Positions 1 to 7,839 of a DNA stretch of 35,411 bases are shown here, piece after piece; positions within the stretch are counted from its first letter, which is position 1; each line of letters begins with the position of its first letter. Location: contig NZ_BBPP01000004.1 in the NCBI RefSeq assembly GCF_000787835.1, positions 258,377 through 293,787 on the forward strand, written 5' to 3'. The stretch is from Streptacidiphilus melanogenes (lineage in GTDB: Bacteria; Actinomycetota; Actinomycetes; Streptomycetales; Streptomycetaceae). The notes beneath the pieces are model-generated. The model was not told the DNA's origin. It was given only the letters and a program-made list of their open reading frames with translations, and made no database searches. The position numbers were made by a program, and so were the translations under genes.

Positions 1-1
1 G

Positions 2-631
2 CTCGGCTGTACCGTCGAGGCGGACCTGCTGCTGGGCGAGATCGAGGACGCCGCCCGCCGCATCTCCGCGCTCGTGGGCGCGGCGAAGCAGTACACGCAG
101 CTGGACCGGGCCCCCTACCAGACCGTCGACGTGCACGAGCTGCTGGACAGCACGCTGCTGCTGCTCGCCGCGAAGATCGGCCCGGACATCGCCGTGGTCC
201 GCGACTACGACCGCACACTGCCCGGTATCCCCGGCTACCCCGCCGAGCTGAACCAGGTCTGGACGAACCTCATCGACAACGCCGCCTACGCCATGCACGG
301 CAGCGGAGACGGCGCCGGCACCCTCACCGTGCGGACCGCCAGGGACGGGGACCAGGTGCTCGTCGAGTTCCGCGACACCGGCCCCGGCGTGCCCGCCGAG
401 GCGCAGAGCCGCGTCTTCGACCCGTTCTTCACCACCAAGCCGGTCGGCGAGGGCACGGGGCTCGGTCTGGACATCTCCTGGCGCATCGTCGTCACCCGGC
501 ACGGCGGCGACCTGCGCCTGACGTCCGTGCCCGGCGACACCCGCTTCCAGGTCCGCCTGCCGATCGACCCCGCAGATCCCGACAAGCCGTCCCCCGACAA
601 GCCGGATCCCGACACCCTGCTGGAGTCCTGA
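2..631 (+). CDS. Sensor histidine kinase, C-terminal part (5' end outside window)
   Basis: This is an open frame entering from the left edge; at least 209 residues are visible and the true start lies upstream. It carries the GHKL ATPase signature: an N box (NQVWTNLIDNAAYAM, around 250-295), a G1 box (DTGPGVP, near 375), an F box (DPFFTTKP, near 420) and a G2 box (GTGLGLDISWRIV, near 455). The phospho-accepting His region is not visible or is divergent, so I cannot say which partner is phosphorylated. The stop codon overlaps the start of the UBP zinc-finger gene by one base (TGATG), so the two are translationally coupled. In actinomycetes such kinases often lie beside UBP-finger and FAD/cyclic-nucleotide-domain proteins (family knowledge; those partners would be off the left edge). 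The C-terminal tail is rich in Pro and Asp. Confidence 0.85.
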   Translation, partial: LGCTVEADLLLGEIEDAARRISALVGAAKQYTQLDRAPYQTVDVHELLDSTLLLLAAKIGPDIAVVRDYDRTLPGIPGYPAELNQVWTNLIDNAAYAMHGSGDGAGTLTVRTARDGDQVLVEFRDTGPGVPAEAQSRVFDPFFTTKPVGEGTGLGLDISWRIVVTRHGGDLRLTSVPGDTRFQVRLPIDPADPDKPSPDKPDPDTLLES

Positions 632-981
632 TGACCACCGAGAACCCGATCGACCCCACCGTGCCGCCGAGCGGGACCGGCTGCGTCGAGTGCGACGCGG
701 CCGGCGGCTGGTGGCTGCACCTGCGCCGCTGCGCCCGCTGCGGCCACGTCGGCTGCTGCGACGACTCGCCCGCCAAGCACGCCACCGCGCACGCCAAGGC
801 GACCGGCCATCCGGTGATCCGCAGCTTCGAACCGGGCGAGAGCTGGTTCTGGAACTACGACACCGAGGAGTTCTACGAGTCCGGTCCGCAGCTGGCCGCG
901 CCCGAGCACCACCCCGCGGACCAGCCCGTCCCGGGCCCGGCCGGACGGGTTCCGGCCGACTGGCGCGAGCGCGTGGGGTAG
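631..981 (+). CDS. UBP-type zinc finger domain protein
   Basis: A 116-residue protein dominated by a zf-UBP fold. The visible ligands are C18-x2-C21, C34-x2-C37, C42/C43 and the histidines H50, H54 and H60, followed by a conserved FWNYDTEEFYE-like segment. In eukaryotes this fold binds free ubiquitin C-termini. In actinobacteria it appears as a small stand-alone protein of unknown ligand, commonly linked to redox or histidine-kinase genes. The ATG overlaps the kinase stop codon, so co-expression and a role as a partner or sensor module of that kinase are likely (inference). The C-terminal third is Pro-rich and probably disordered. It is convergent with the NAD kinase gene, with only 36 bp between the two stops. 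Confidence 0.85.
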   Translation: MTTENPIDPTVPPSGTGCVECDAAGGWWLHLRRCARCGHVGCCDDSPAKHATAHAKATGHPVIRSFEPGESWFWNYDTEEFYESGPQLAAPEHHPADQPVPGPAGRVPADWRERVG

Positions 982-1017
982 CCGCCCCGGTGCAACTGGC
1001 GCCCAGCGGCTTCGGGG

Positions 1018-2085
1018 TCAGCGGGCGGCGGTGGGCGGGGGCAGCCGCAGGCCGGCCAGGTCCGGGGGCACGGGGGAGTCCGGGCGGAAGAACGACGGCG
1101 CGGTCTCCCCGTCCGCCGCGGTCGCGGGCGCGTCGGTCAGCCGGAACCGGTCCCGCAGCCGGCCGTAGAAGTCGGTCGGGTGCAGGCGGATCAGTCGCAC
1201 GCGCTGCGGGGCCCGGTAGACGCCGATCCAGTCACCCGGATCGAGCACCCCGCGCAACTGCCCGTCGATGCTGACCGCCGCGCGGCCCGAGTGCGGCAGC
1301 ATGCGCAGCGCGACCGGTTCGTCGGGGGCCGCCACGACCGTGCGGTTGAAGGTCATGTGGGCGGCGATCGGGGTGAACACGACCGCGTCCATGTGCGGGG
1401 AGAGCACCGGCCCTCCGGCCGCGAAGGAGTAGGCGGTCGAGCCGGTGGGTGTGGCGATCACCAGCGCGTCGGCCGAGTAGGCGGCCAGCAGCCGGCCGGA
1501 GACGTAGACGCCGGCGCTGACCTGGCGGTCGCGGGCGAGCTTCTCCACGACGACGTCGTTGAGGGCGTTGACGTCCAGGGCCACACCCCAGCCGTTGCCC
1601 TCGGTGCTCTCCGGCCGCACCTGCGGCGGCGGGAGGGCCGGCCCGCGCCCGAAGCAGAGGAAGGACTCCATCTCCGCCGGGATCTCCGGCGGCCGGGAGG
1701 CCCGCATGGTCAGCGTCATGCGCTCCTCCACCACGGCCCGGTCGGTGTGCACGGCGTCGAGCGCCTCCGGCACGTCGCCGACGGGGACCTCGGTGAGGAA
1801 GCCGACCTTGCCCAGGTCCACGCCCAGGACGCTGGCCCCGGTCTTCACCGCGATCCGGGCGCCGCGCAGGAACGTGCCGTCGCCGCCGAGGGTGACCACC
1901 AGGTCGGGATCCCCGGCTGCGCGGGCCTCCTCGCGGGCCGAGCGGCGCTGCTGGTCCGGCGACCAGACGTCGATCTCGGTGCAGGGGATGCCTCGCGCGT
2001 CGCACCAGGCGTGCACGGCGCGCGCCGCGTCCACGGAGGCGGTGCGGCCCTGATGGACGACCAGGCCGACGCGCTGCACGGGCAT
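1018..2085 (-). CDS. NAD kinase
   Basis: A 355-residue ATP-NAD kinase that makes NADP from NAD in the cytoplasm. It shows the phosphate-donor motif GGDGT at residues 67-71, the NDVVVEK motif at about 176-182, a TPTGSTAYSFAAGGP segment at about 213-226, and the C-terminal beta-sheet domain with SIDGQ. It is longer than most bacterial NAD kinases: residues 130-165, between the two domains, form a Pro/Glu-rich insertion, and the C-terminus has a 30-residue tail. The ATG at 2085 is preceded by a GAGG ribosome site. Streptomycetes usually carry more than one NAD kinase, so this may be the secondary paralogue rather than the housekeeping copy (inference from the insertion and the isolated context). 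It lies downstream of the amidotransferase on the same strand, separated by 145 bp containing an inverted repeat. Confidence 0.9.
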   Translation of the reverse strand: MPVQRVGLVVHQGRTASVDAARAVHAWCDARGIPCTEIDVWSPDQQRRSAREEARAAGDPDLVVTLGGDGTFLRGARIAVKTGASVLGVDLGKVGFLTEVPVGDVPEALDAVHTDRAVVEERMTLTMRASRPPEIPAEMESFLCFGRGPALPPPQVRPESTEGNGWGVALDVNALNDVVVEKLARDRQVSAGVYVSGRLLAAYSADALVIATPTGSTAYSFAAGGPVLSPHMDAVVFTPIAAHMTFNRTVVAAPDEPVALRMLPHSGRAAVSIDGQLRGVLDPGDWIGVYRAPQRVRLIRLHPTDFYGRLRDRFRLTDAPATAADGETAPSFFRPDSPVPPDLAGLRLPPPTAAR

Positions 2086-2117
2086 GGGGCCTCGACCTCG
2101 TCCGACGTGGGTGGTCC

Positions 2118-2153
2118 GGTTCCGGCCAAATCGGAACCAGCTCTTTCGGTTCC
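2118..2153. repeat. GGTTCCG inverted repeat upstream of NAD kinase
   Basis: GGTTCCG at 2118-2124 and CGGAACC at 2132-2138 form a perfect 7-bp inverted repeat with a 7-nt centre. A third copy, CGGTTCC, lies at 2147-2153. It sits 33-68 bp before the NAD kinase start in the gap after the amidotransferase gene. It could be a regulator site or a weak hairpin; no promoter hexamers are clear. Confidence 0.4.
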
Positions 2154-2230
2154 ATGGTGGGGCCGCGCCTCGCGATCGGCCCGCCGGACACCCCGCCGGA
2201 CGCCCGGCGCGTCGCGCCGCTGCGGAGCGC

Positions 2231-3121
2231 TCAGCTGCGTGCGGCGGCCAGGAAGGGCTCCAGCGACAGCAGCTCGTCCTCGCCCGGCTGGATGACGCCG
2301 CAGCTGGTCTCGGGGACCGCGTTCCAGGCGCCTTCGAGGTCGCCGAGCGGCTCGGAGACCACCACCCGGGTCTCCGGCGAGAGGTGGGTGAAGACCGGGA
2401 CCTCCGGGTGCAACCGGGCCAGGGTCTCGGGGGAGGTGCTGAAGAAGAGGCTGCGCGACCGGGCCTCGGTCGAATAGCGGAACACCCAGATCCGCACGCC
2501 GTCGCTGGTCGCCACGGTCATCTGCAGCGGGTTGTCGACGCCGTGCTTCCCAGCGGTCACCTCGACCAGGTGGATCATGCGGGCGACCGCCGTGAACGGG
2601 TCGTCCTCGAGGCCGAAGGTGAGCGCCAGATAGAACATCAGCTCCGAGTCGGTGGAGCCCTGGATGTCCGGCAGCAGCGCCGGCTCGACCGTCAGCAGCA
2701 GGTCGCGCTTGAGCTCGGAGAACCGGGCGATCGCGCCGTTGTGCATCCACATCCAGCGCCCGTGCCGGAACGGGTGCACGTTGGTCTGCTGCACCGGCGT
2801 ACCCGTCGAGGCGCGGATGTGGGCGAAGAACAGCGGCGAACGGACGTGACCGGCGAGGTCCTTCAGGTTCATGTCCCCCCAGGCCGGTCCGGTCGAGCGG
2901 AACAGTGCTGGGGTGACCACGCCGTCCGAGGGCGCCGAGCCCGGGAACGACCGCGTCGCGGGGGTCACCTCGGGGAACCAGCCCACCCCGACGCCGTCGC
3001 CGTTGAGGGTCTCCACACCCATGCGCGCGTGCCTGCTCTGGTCGATCAGCGAGTGCTCGGGTTTGTAGAGCAGCTCCTCGAGCAGGATCGGCGAGCCGTA
3101 GTAGGCAAGCCATCGACACAT
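2231..3121 (-). CDS. Class II glutamine amidotransferase (EgtC/YafJ-like)
   Basis: A 296-residue Ntn-type glutamine amidotransferase. After Met removal Cys2 is the N-terminal nucleophile (MCRWLAYYGSP). The protein then shows the fold's LNGDGVGVGWF segment (about 38-48), the FFAHIRAST strand and the HNGAIARF segment that builds the glutaminase pocket. There is no fused synthase domain, so it is a stand-alone amidase/amidotransferase like EgtC, which removes a gamma-glutamyl group in ergothioneine synthesis. The start is fixed by the catalytic Cys and a GGAAGGAG site just upstream. It is divergent from a glutamate-cysteine-ligase-like gene, which echoes the EgtA-EgtC pairing, but no EgtB or EgtD is present here. 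A general gamma-glutamyl amide hydrolase is equally possible. Confidence 0.85.
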   Translation of the reverse strand: MCRWLAYYGSPILLEELLYKPEHSLIDQSRHARMGVETLNGDGVGVGWFPEVTPATRSFPGSAPSDGVVTPALFRSTGPAWGDMNLKDLAGHVRSPLFFAHIRASTGTPVQQTNVHPFRHGRWMWMHNGAIARFSELKRDLLLTVEPALLPDIQGSTDSELMFYLALTFGLEDDPFTAVARMIHLVEVTAGKHGVDNPLQMTVATSDGVRIWVFRYSTEARSRSLFFSTSPETLARLHPEVPVFTHLSPETRVVVSEPLGDLEGAWNAVPETSCGVIQPGEDELLSLEPFLAAARS

Positions 3122-3345
3122 CTTCCGGACTCCTTCCCCGGGGCGGAGCGATCGCGTAGCGGGCCCGCGCGACGAGGCCGAGCCCAGTGCGACCGTACGG
3201 GCGCCGTCCCCCGGGCGGATCACCTGCACCGGGTGAACCCGGCCGGGCCGCCGGTCACCCACGACGGGTGATCCGGAACGGGCCGCGCGGGAGCTAGCTT
3301 CGAGCCAGGCAACCCCTTCACCACCGGCCGCCACGAGCGGCGATC

Positions 3346-3446
3346 GGGAGGACCGGATGGCGCCACAGGCATGCTCGAGTGGTCCTCGCAACGGGCCCGC
3401 CACGCCGGACGGCGATGCGGGCGGCACGTTGGGCGGCCGGGAATGA
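3346..3446 (+). CDS. Possible 29-codon leader ORF coupled to the carboxylate-amine ligase
   Basis: A GGGAGG ribosome site at 3346-3351, spaced 5 nt from ATG at 3357, opens a frame of 29 codons ending in TGA at 3444-3446. The peptide begins MAPQACSSGP and is rich in Gly, Pro and Ala. Its stop overlaps an in-frame ATG (3443) of the ligase gene as ATGA, the usual layout of translational coupling. It is the best ribosome site in this leader, better than any directly before the ligase. No similarity is recognised; it may be a leader peptide or chance. The listed range includes the ribosome site; the coding part is 3357-3446. Confidence 0.4.
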
Positions 3447-4639
3447 CCCAGGTGACGCCTGGCCGGACCCGCGGCGGTCCGGCGATGATGAGCAGTGTGA
3501 GCCGCTACGACGACGCTGTGCTCCCCGAGGCCGGCCGGGCGCCGCGATTGGGGGTGGAGGAGGAGTTCCTGCTGCTCGACCCGGTCAACGGCGGGCTGCT
3601 CGCGCGCGCCTCGCAGGTGCGCAGCCGCTCCCAGCTGCACCTGGCGCTGGGCCTGGACGAGGTGCAGCACGAGTTGCTGCTCGCGCAGTTGGAGACCGCC
3701 ACGCCCGTCTGTGAGACCCTGCCGGAACTGGGCGGGCATCTGCTGCGGCTGCGGCACACCCTCTCCGAGGTGGCGACGGGGGAGGGGTGCGTGCTGGCCG
3801 CCTGCGCGGCCTCCCCGTTCGCCGACATCGTGTGGCCGGTGCCGATCACCGACAACCCGCGTTACCAGCGGATGCACGAGGAGGCGCAGCTGCTGACGGA
3901 CGAGCAGCTCATCAACGGTCTGCACGTCCACGTCGAGATCTGCGACGACGAGGCCCGGGTGGACGCCCTGAACCGGGTGCGTCCCTGGCTGCCGTTCCTG
4001 GTGGCGCTGTCGGCCAGTTCGCCGCTGTGGCGCGGCGCCGACACCGGATTCGCCAGCTGGCGTTACCTGGTCAGCCACCGCTGGCCGGTGAGCGGGGTCC
4101 CGCCGCGCTTCGAGGACGCCGAGGACTACCGCCGCCGGTCCCAGGACCTGGTCGACCGCGGCATGGTGGCCGACATCGGACAGCTGTACTGGCTGGTCCG
4201 GGCCTCGGCCAAGTACCCGACCCTGGAGGTGCGGGCCTGCGACGTGCAGATGAGGGCCGACGAGACGGTGCTGCTGGCGGGCGTGATCCGCGCCGTGATC
4301 ATGACCGTGCTCGCCGAGGCGGAGGCGGGACTGCCCACCCCCGCCCCGTCGCCCGAGACCCTCGACGCCGCCGTCTGGTACTCCGCCCGGCACGGCCTCA
4401 CCGGCGAGGTCCACGACCCCCGGGACCTGCGGCCCCGCCCCGCGGCGAAAGTCGTCCGCGACGTCCTCGACCACCTCGAACCCGCCCTGCGCCAGGCCGG
4501 CGACCTCCGCTACGTCCGCACCGTCGCGGACCGCGTCCTCCACGAGGGCAACGGCGCCATGCGCCTGCGCCGCGTCCTCGACGACCACGGCTGGCCGTCC
4601 GTCCTCTCCTACCTGCGGGACCAGACACAGAGTCTCTAG
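3443..4639 (+). CDS. Carboxylate-amine ligase, YbdK/GCS2 family
   Basis: A member of the glutamate-cysteine ligase family 2 (YbdK type), which joins a carboxylate such as glutamate to an amine with ATP. The family signature LGVEEEFLLLDP begins near residue 36. It is followed by the QLETATPVCETL segment, a NGLHVHVEI strand, SSPLWRGADTGFASWR (the conserved S-P-x-W-x-G-x-D/x-TGxxSxR pattern) and a YPTLEVRACDVQ segment near the C-terminal part. Length is 398 residues from ATG 3443; starts at 3485 or 3488 would give about 384 and are also plausible, since conservation only begins at LGVEEEF. I prefer 3443 because it overlaps the stop of a short leader ORF with a good ribosome site. The divergent amidotransferase suggests gamma-glutamyl amine or thiol metabolism; the substrate is unknown. 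Confidence 0.85.
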   Translation: MTQVTPGRTRGGPAMMSSVSRYDDAVLPEAGRAPRLGVEEEFLLLDPVNGGLLARASQVRSRSQLHLALGLDEVQHELLLAQLETATPVCETLPELGGHLLRLRHTLSEVATGEGCVLAACAASPFADIVWPVPITDNPRYQRMHEEAQLLTDEQLINGLHVHVEICDDEARVDALNRVRPWLPFLVALSASSPLWRGADTGFASWRYLVSHRWPVSGVPPRFEDAEDYRRRSQDLVDRGMVADIGQLYWLVRASAKYPTLEVRACDVQMRADETVLLAGVIRAVIMTVLAEAEAGLPTPAPSPETLDAAVWYSARHGLTGEVHDPRDLRPRPAAKVVRDVLDHLEPALRQAGDLRYVRTVADRVLHEGNGAMRLRRVLDDHGWPSVLSYLRDQTQSL

Positions 4640-4658
4640 CGCCGGTCCGGTTCGACGA

Positions 4659-4704
4659 TCGACGGCCGGTGCCCCTGCGGCTAGGCTTTGCGTGAACACG
4701 CAAA
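4659..4704 (+). promoter_or_regulatory. Promoter and 18-bp palindromic operator of the ArsR-like regulator
   Basis: A -35 TCGACG (4659-4664) and a -10 TAGGCT (4682-4687) are spaced 17 nt. Starting on the last base of the -10 is a perfect palindrome, TTTGCGTG-AA-CACGCAAA (4687-4704), which would cover the transcription start. It is AT-richer than its surroundings. The placement is typical of an autorepressor site, and the next gene encodes an ArsR-type DNA-binding protein. Confidence 0.65.
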
Positions 4705-4729
4705 AGTCGGCACCGGGGGGGATGCCAAC

Positions 4730-5686
4730 GTGATACGGCTCAGTCTGTCCACGCTCGATCTCGAGCGGCTACGGGTCGCCGACGCCCCCGACTTCGGGCA
4801 GGAACTGTCGCAGGGCGGGGATCAGCTGGCCGGTCGGGCGCCCAGCCGAAGGCTCGCAGGGTGGCGGTCGGAGGTCGCCCGCGGCTGGAACCCGAACCTC
4901 AGCGGGCTGTTCGACCTGTATGCGAGCGTCTACATCCCACCGTTCTCCGACCAGCCCGACCCGGTGGCTGCGACGGGGGGCGATCCCGAGTGGGCGCCGG
5001 CCACCGCTCATCTGCGGGACCTGGCCCGGTCCCGGGCGTTGACCGCCTTCACCCGCGCACTCGCCGACGGGCGCCCGGACGCGGTGGGCGCGCTGGACCG
5101 CATCGTCGCCGGCTTCCGCGTCGTGGGCCTGGACCCCTACCGCCGCAGGATCACCTCTGCCGTTGCCACCGCGTCCGCCACGGCGGACGTCCGCGCCGCC
5201 CTCGGCGGTACCGGGGACATGCTGAACTCCTTGCATCCGTCGATCCGCTGGGACGGTCGCAGGCTGTGCCTGAACACCGTCGTCGACGCGGAGGAGTCAC
5301 TCGAAGGGCGTCCTCTGGTCTTCCAGCCCACGGCGTTGGCCAGCCGTATCTCCTTCGATCCGCGGGCGGACTCGGTGACCGTCATCTACCCGGCCTCGGT
5401 CGGCGCCGTCATGCGCGACCCGGAGCTCCACGCCCCGTCCCAGGCCCTGGTGTCGCTGCTGGGCGCGACCAGGGCGGCGGCGCTGGTCGCCGTGGTCAGG
5501 ACGCCGGCCCTGACCACCGGGCAGCTCGCGGCGACACTCGGGGTCTCCGCTGCGGCCGCCTCGCGACACGCTTCGGTCCTGCGCGAGTCCGGGCTGCTCG
5601 CCACGGTCCGCAAGGGGCAGACGGTCCACCATGCACCGACCCGACTCGGTACGGACCTGGCGCTCGGATCGACCACCGACGAGTGA
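4730..5686 (+). CDS. ArsR-family (DUF5937-like) transcriptional regulator
   Basis: A 318-residue regulator. The C-terminal 245-300 segment is a winged helix-turn-helix of the ArsR type: ALTTGQLAATLGVSAAAASRHASVLRESGLL, split here by its turn, followed by a wing with KGQTVHHAPT. The N-terminal 240 residues resemble the DUF5937 region found in large actinobacterial ArsR-like proteins; its function is unknown, and no metal-binding Cys pair of classical ArsR is present. I chose GTG 4730 (VIRLSLST), the usual N-terminus of this family, behind a G-rich ribosome site. The 18-bp palindrome just upstream is probably its own operator. It is not obviously in an operon; the next gene starts 135 bp later and may be a target. 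Confidence 0.8.
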   Translation: MIRLSLSTLDLERLRVADAPDFGQELSQGGDQLAGRAPSRRLAGWRSEVARGWNPNLSGLFDLYASVYIPPFSDQPDPVAATGGDPEWAPATAHLRDLARSRALTAFTRALADGRPDAVGALDRIVAGFRVVGLDPYRRRITSAVATASATADVRAALGGTGDMLNSLHPSIRWDGRRLCLNTVVDAEESLEGRPLVFQPTALASRISFDPRADSVTVIYPASVGAVMRDPELHAPSQALVSLLGATRAAALVAVVRTPALTTGQLAATLGVSAAAASRHASVLRESGLLATVRKGQTVHHAPTRLGTDLALGSTTDE

Positions 5687-5779
5687 CAGCCGGCTTGAGT
5701 CCGGCGCTCCGGTTCACGCCGGTCGCGGCGTGCCGTCGGGGACGCCGAGCGGCCTCGGACTAGGCTCGCGAGGAAGGTC

Positions 5780-5805
5780 GGGGGAGCACGGAGGGGGAGC
5801 ACGGA
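5780..5805 (+). repeat. 13-bp tandem duplication before yihY-like gene
   Basis: The unit GGGGGAGCACGGA occurs twice head to tail (5780-5792, 5793-5805), ending in a purine-rich stretch that contains the likely ribosome site of the next gene. It is probably a slippage product that duplicated a Shine-Dalgarno-like sequence. A TAGGCT hexamer at 5761-5766 may be the -10 element. Confidence 0.5.
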
Positions 5806-5821
5806 GGGTGGAACGGCGACG

Positions 5822-6850
5822 GTGCGACGCACGCGTCTGGTGAGGACGCTGACCTTCTGGTTCCGCCCTGCTTTCGCCCTTCGTGTCGTCAGCCGCTTCC
5901 AGCGGATCGTGGGTTTCGACCGGGCCATCGCGCTGGCCTCCAGCGCGTTCACGGCCCTGATCCCGATGGCGCTGCTGGTCGGATCGATCCTCGGCAGGCT
6001 CGGCAGGCAGGACGTCGCGGGAAGCATCATCACGCGTTACGGCCTGACCGGGGGAGGGGCCGACGCGGTCAGGGCCCTGTTCTCCCTCGAGACCGGGGCG
6101 GACAGCAGCCTCGGCGTCCTGGGCTCGCTGTTCCTCGTGATCTCGGCCCTGAGCTTCGCCCGCGCGGCTCAGCGGCTCTTCGAGCAGACCTGGGAACTGC
6201 CGCCGCTGAGCGTGCGGAACACGCTGAACGGACTGCGGTGGCTCCTGGGGCTCGTCGTCTTCGCCCTGGTCTCGGGCTGGATCCACGCGGTGCTGAGCGG
6301 CGGGCGGGTGCAGGTGCTGGCGACCGTCTGCGAGGTCCCGCTGGCCGCGGCCTTCCTGGTCTGGAGCGGATGGCTGCTCACCGCCCGGCGCCGCCCCTGG
6401 CGGGACATGATCCCCTTCGGGGTGATCGGGGGCCTGCTGTCCGCGCTGTACGCCGTGGGCTCCGCGGTCTACCTGCCGCGCCTGTTCAGCTCCTACGCGA
6501 CCAGGTACGGGCCGCTGGGCGCGGTCTTCGCCCTCATCGCCGCGTTGTTCGGGGCGATGCTGACGCTCGTCGGCTCCGAGGCCGTGGGCCGGGAGGTCAG
6601 CGACGAGCTCGGCCGGATCCGCCGCGGTGAGGCCCCGCCGGACGACGAGATCCGCAGGGAGTGGGCCACCGTGGTCGACCAGACGCGGGAGCGCTGGCAG
6701 ACGGCGCGCGAGGACCTGGCGCGCCGACGCGCCCGCCGGTCGGACCGGCGGGCGAACCGCAAGGCGAAGCGCGGGGCGAAGGACGGATCGAAAGGCGGGC
6801 CGCGGGGCGGCGCGAGGGGCGGATCGAAGAACGGATCGGAGCCGGACTGA
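5822..6850 (+). CDS. YihY/BrkB-family membrane protein
   Basis: A 342-residue inner-membrane protein of the YihY/virulence factor BrkB family, whose biochemical role is not settled. About six membrane segments are visible (approx. 35-57, 97-115, 138-158, 165-186, 197-218, 230-252). The family hallmarks are the short amphipathic RFQRIVGFDRAIALASSAFTAL-type entry helix region, the FEQTWELP segment, and the SYATRYGPLGAVFALI segment. The C-terminal 50 residues are a hydrophilic, strongly basic tail of Arg/Lys/Gly repeats, probably cytoplasmic and possibly nucleic-acid or lipid-headgroup binding (inference). The GTG start at 5822 is not certain, as another GTG lies six codons later. It is convergent with the HdeD gene, with only 7 bp between stops. 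Confidence 0.85.
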   Translation: MRRTRLVRTLTFWFRPAFALRVVSRFQRIVGFDRAIALASSAFTALIPMALLVGSILGRLGRQDVAGSIITRYGLTGGGADAVRALFSLETGADSSLGVLGSLFLVISALSFARAAQRLFEQTWELPPLSVRNTLNGLRWLLGLVVFALVSGWIHAVLSGGRVQVLATVCEVPLAAAFLVWSGWLLTARRRPWRDMIPFGVIGGLLSALYAVGSAVYLPRLFSSYATRYGPLGAVFALIAALFGAMLTLVGSEAVGREVSDELGRIRRGEAPPDDEIRREWATVVDQTRERWQTAREDLARRRARRSDRRANRKAKRGAKDGSKGGPRGGARGGSKNGSEPD

Positions 6851-6851
6851 A

Positions 6852-6868
6852 GCGCCGTCAGGCGGCGC
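6852..6868. terminator. Short hairpin between convergent yihY-like and hdeD-like genes
   Basis: GCGCCG (6852-6857) and CGGCGC (6863-6868) form a 6-bp stem with a 5-nt loop that spans the stop of the reverse gene. It is weak and short, so it is a possible bidirectional terminator only. Confidence 0.3.
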
Positions 6869-7469
6869 GAGGCGGCGGCGCGGCGCGTCGCCGGGACATC
6901 CGGACCACGATCGCGAGCAGCGCGTCGAGCAGCCCCATCAGGATCAGCCAGACGCCCAGCAGGCGGGTCAGCACGACGGCGCTCTGCACCGGCGAGCTGA
7001 GCAGCACCACCCCGGCGGCCACGCCGAGCGCGCCGAGGCCGAAGATCCAACCCCGGTGCGGGATCGGGCGGTCGACGGCCACGTAGACGGTGACGATGCC
7101 CGCGATCAGCCAGTACACGCCGACGAGGATCGTCAGCGCCCCCACCGTCTCCAGCTGGTGCCGCAGCACCAGCACGCCGGCCAGCACGGCCAGCAGGGCG
7201 ACCAGCACCTGGAGCGCGCGGCTGCTGTCGGTGGGGTCGCGCTGCCCGAAGGCGCGGACGAAGCGGATCGCGCCGTACACCAGCAGCTGGATACCGATGA
7301 CGATGGCGACCACGCGCACCGTCGCATGCGGCCAGGCCAGCAGGATGACGCCGGCGACCAGGGTGACGACGCCGCTGACGAGCCACCAGACCCAGGAGAC
7401 GCCGATCTCGCCGAGCAGGTCGCCGGGGTCTTTCTCCGAGGGCGGCGCGGGGGCCGAGTAACTGGACAT
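6858..7469 (-). CDS. HdeD-family (DUF308) membrane protein
   Basis: A 203-residue membrane protein of the DUF308/HdeD repeat family, linked to acid or envelope stress in enterobacteria. After a 25-residue polar N-terminus come about six hydrophobic segments in three pairs (WWLVSGVVTLVAGVILLAWP; VVAIVIGIQLLVYGAIR; LQVLVALLAVLAGVLVL; ALTILVGVYWLIAGIV; GLGALGVAAGVVLL; LLGVWLILMGLLDALLAIV), the internal duplication being typical of the family. It ends in a basic Arg tail. The ATG at 7469 gives the usual family length. It is the last gene of a reverse unit with the SHOCT and DUF6325 genes (gaps of 19 and 33 bp), an arrangement common in actinomycetes and probably stress-induced. Confidence 0.85.
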   Translation of the reverse strand: MSSYSAPAPPSEKDPGDLLGEIGVSWVWWLVSGVVTLVAGVILLAWPHATVRVVAIVIGIQLLVYGAIRFVRAFGQRDPTDSSRALQVLVALLAVLAGVLVLRHQLETVGALTILVGVYWLIAGIVTVYVAVDRPIPHRGWIFGLGALGVAAGVVLLSSPVQSAVVLTRLLGVWLILMGLLDALLAIVVRMSRRRAAPPPRAA

Positions 7470-7488
7470 GACGGGTGCCCGTGCCGGT

Positions 7489-7806
7489 TCAGGCGCCCAG
7501 CAGCTTGGCCTTGGCGGCGGCGAACTCGGCGTCGTCGAGCAGGCCTTGCTGGCGCAGCGCGGCGAGGCGCTCCAGCGCCTCGATCGTGTCACCGGGGCCG
7601 CCGCCGGAGGCCGGCGCGGGTGCCGGTGCGGCCGGTGCCGGTGCGGGCGGCGGCGCGGCCTGGGCCTCGGCGGCCTCGGCACGCTCCTGCTGCCGCCGGG
7701 CGACCCGGCCGGACACGGCGGTCGCGGTGCCGGCGACGACGGCCGTCCGGCCCGCGGTACGGATCAGACCCGGCCGTGAGGCACGGGCGAGCGGACGTCC
7801 GATCAT
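7489..7806 (-). CDS. SHOCT domain small protein
   Basis: A 105-residue protein ending in a SHOCT domain (short C-terminal oligomerisation domain), seen as IEALERLAALRQQGLLDDAEFAAAKAKLL in two helices. Before it lies a low-complexity Ala-Pro linker of about 20 residues, and the N-terminal 40 residues are a basic stretch with a weakly hydrophobic GRTAVVAGTATAVSGRVA segment that may associate with the membrane. The ATG at 7806 is chosen because GAGGAGG lies directly upstream; a start 7 codons earlier is less well supported. It is the middle gene of the DUF6325-SHOCT-HdeD unit. Its likely role is oligomerisation or tethering in a stress response (inference). Confidence 0.8.
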   Translation of the reverse strand: MIGRPLARASRPGLIRTAGRTAVVAGTATAVSGRVARRQQERAEAAEAQAAPPPAPAPAAPAPAPASGGGPGDTIEALERLAALRQQGLLDDAEFAAAKAKLLGA

Positions 7807-7839
7807 GGTTCCTCCTCGGTCCGCCAAGGCGTCACGCTG

